From JAJPJG01 sp034667645 (GTDB lineage Bacteria; Verrucomicrobiota; Verrucomicrobiia; Chthoniobacterales; Chthoniobacteraceae), in contig JAXDQV010000299.1 in NCBI GenBank assembly GCA_034667645.1, forward strand, positions 1-6,929: 6,929 bases of DNA, written 5' to 3'. Below the pieces are notes generated by a model. It saw only the letters and a program-made list of their open reading frames with translations. It made no database searches and was not told the origin of the DNA. Shown piece by piece: positions 6,559 to 6,929 of the stretch (positions are counted from its first letter, which is position 1; each line of letters begins with the position of its first letter). A program made the position numbers and the translations under genes.

Positions 6559-6929
6559 TCAGGTGACTTCGACCAGGAGCGCCGTGGTGTTATCGCGGCC
6601 GGCTCTCTCGATCGCGGCGCGGACGAGGCGCTGTGCGGCATCCGTCTCTTTCTCGGCGGACTCCGGAGCGCGGATCATCTCGAGCAGTTGCGCATCGTAA
6701 AGGCCATCCACGAGACCGTCGGTGCAGAGCAGAAAAAGATCGCCCCGCTCGCAAGCGACGGAGCCGAGCTGCGGATCGACAAATTGATGGCCGGCTCCGA
6801 GCGCGCGCTGGAGAACGTTCCGGCGGGGATGCTGGCGGGCTTCACGTTCGTTGAGTTTCGCGTTTCGAAAAAGCCACCCCACGTGCGTGTCGTCCTGCGT
6901 CAACTGTTTGATCCCGCCGCCCCGTGCCG
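6559..6929 (-). CDS. PP2C-type serine/threonine protein phosphatase (5' end missing)
   Basis: The visible 122 residues are the C-terminal half of a PP2C-family (Stp/PrpC-like) phosphatase, a metal-dependent enzyme that removes phosphate from serine or threonine on proteins. The start lies off the right edge; the frame is open from 6927. Family motifs in order are G-I-K-Q-L-T-Q-D-D-T-H-V, R-N-V-L-Q-R-A-L-G, G-D-L-F-L-L-C-T-D-G-L-V-D with the metal-binding Asp in T-D-G, and G-R-D-N-T-T-A-L-L-V near the end, with the last metal-binding Asp in R-D-N-T. The protein ends 10 residues after G-R-D with no extra domain, as in small Stp-type enzymes. Because the front half is unseen, an N-terminal fusion cannot be excluded. 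It lies 66 bases upstream of the MlaE-like permease on the same strand and is probably in the same transcript. Partner kinases, if any, are outside the window. Confidence 0.92.
   Translation of the reverse strand, partial: ARGGGIKQLTQDDTHVGWLFRNAKLNEREARQHPRRNVLQRALGAGHQFVDPQLGSVACERGDLFLLCTDGLVDGLYDAQLLEMIRAPESAEKETDAAQRLVRAAIERAGRDNTTALLVEVT

Overview
The window looks like ordinary chromosomal DNA from a GC-rich, Gram-negative-type bacterium. It holds seven genes: three on the plus strand at the left (clpP 3' end, clpX, a DUF2459-type gene) and four on the minus strand at the right (a PP2C-type phosphatase, an MlaE/MlaF/MlaD-type lipid transporter, and a frameshifted DUF4331 gene). An MCE/Mla transporter implies a double-membrane cell. 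Scarce Shine-Dalgarno sequences, a secreted DUF4331 protein and an MCE protein with a Q-P-W-R-L/W-P-S-T-K tail suggest Verrucomicrobiota (Spartobacteria/Chthoniobacterales-like). That placement rests on memory of similar proteins and was not checked by a search.

Left part, bases 1-1685: the 3' end of clpP, then clpX 4 bases later. Together they encode the ClpXP protease: ClpX recognises, unfolds and threads substrates, and ClpP degrades them. A strong hairpin at 1701-1731 follows clpX. Bases 1757-2395 encode an exported or membrane-anchored protein of the DUF2459 family, function unknown.

Middle, bases 2411-3803 (minus): a secreted DUF4331-family protein, convergent with the DUF2459 gene. 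Its reading frame is broken by one extra base near a run of four C (minus strand). Both sides of the break still read as good family sequence.

Right part, bases 3942-6929 (minus), read right to left: the 3' part of a PP2C-type protein phosphatase (its 5' end is off the right edge), then an MlaE-like permease, an MlaF-like ATPase and an MlaD-like MCE protein. The three transporter genes overlap or abut and are surely one operon. The phosphatase gene lies 66 bases upstream of the permease and is probably co-transcribed. The transporter is expected to move phospholipid between inner and outer membranes. No mlaB or mlaC gene is visible.

I saw no RNA genes, mobile elements, CRISPR arrays or gene-free stretches over 300 bases, and nothing that amounts to a clearly new biological system. 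The items most worth a second look are the DUF4331 frameshift, the phosphatase-transporter linkage, the MCE protein's tail and the His/Cys pair in the DUF2459 protein.
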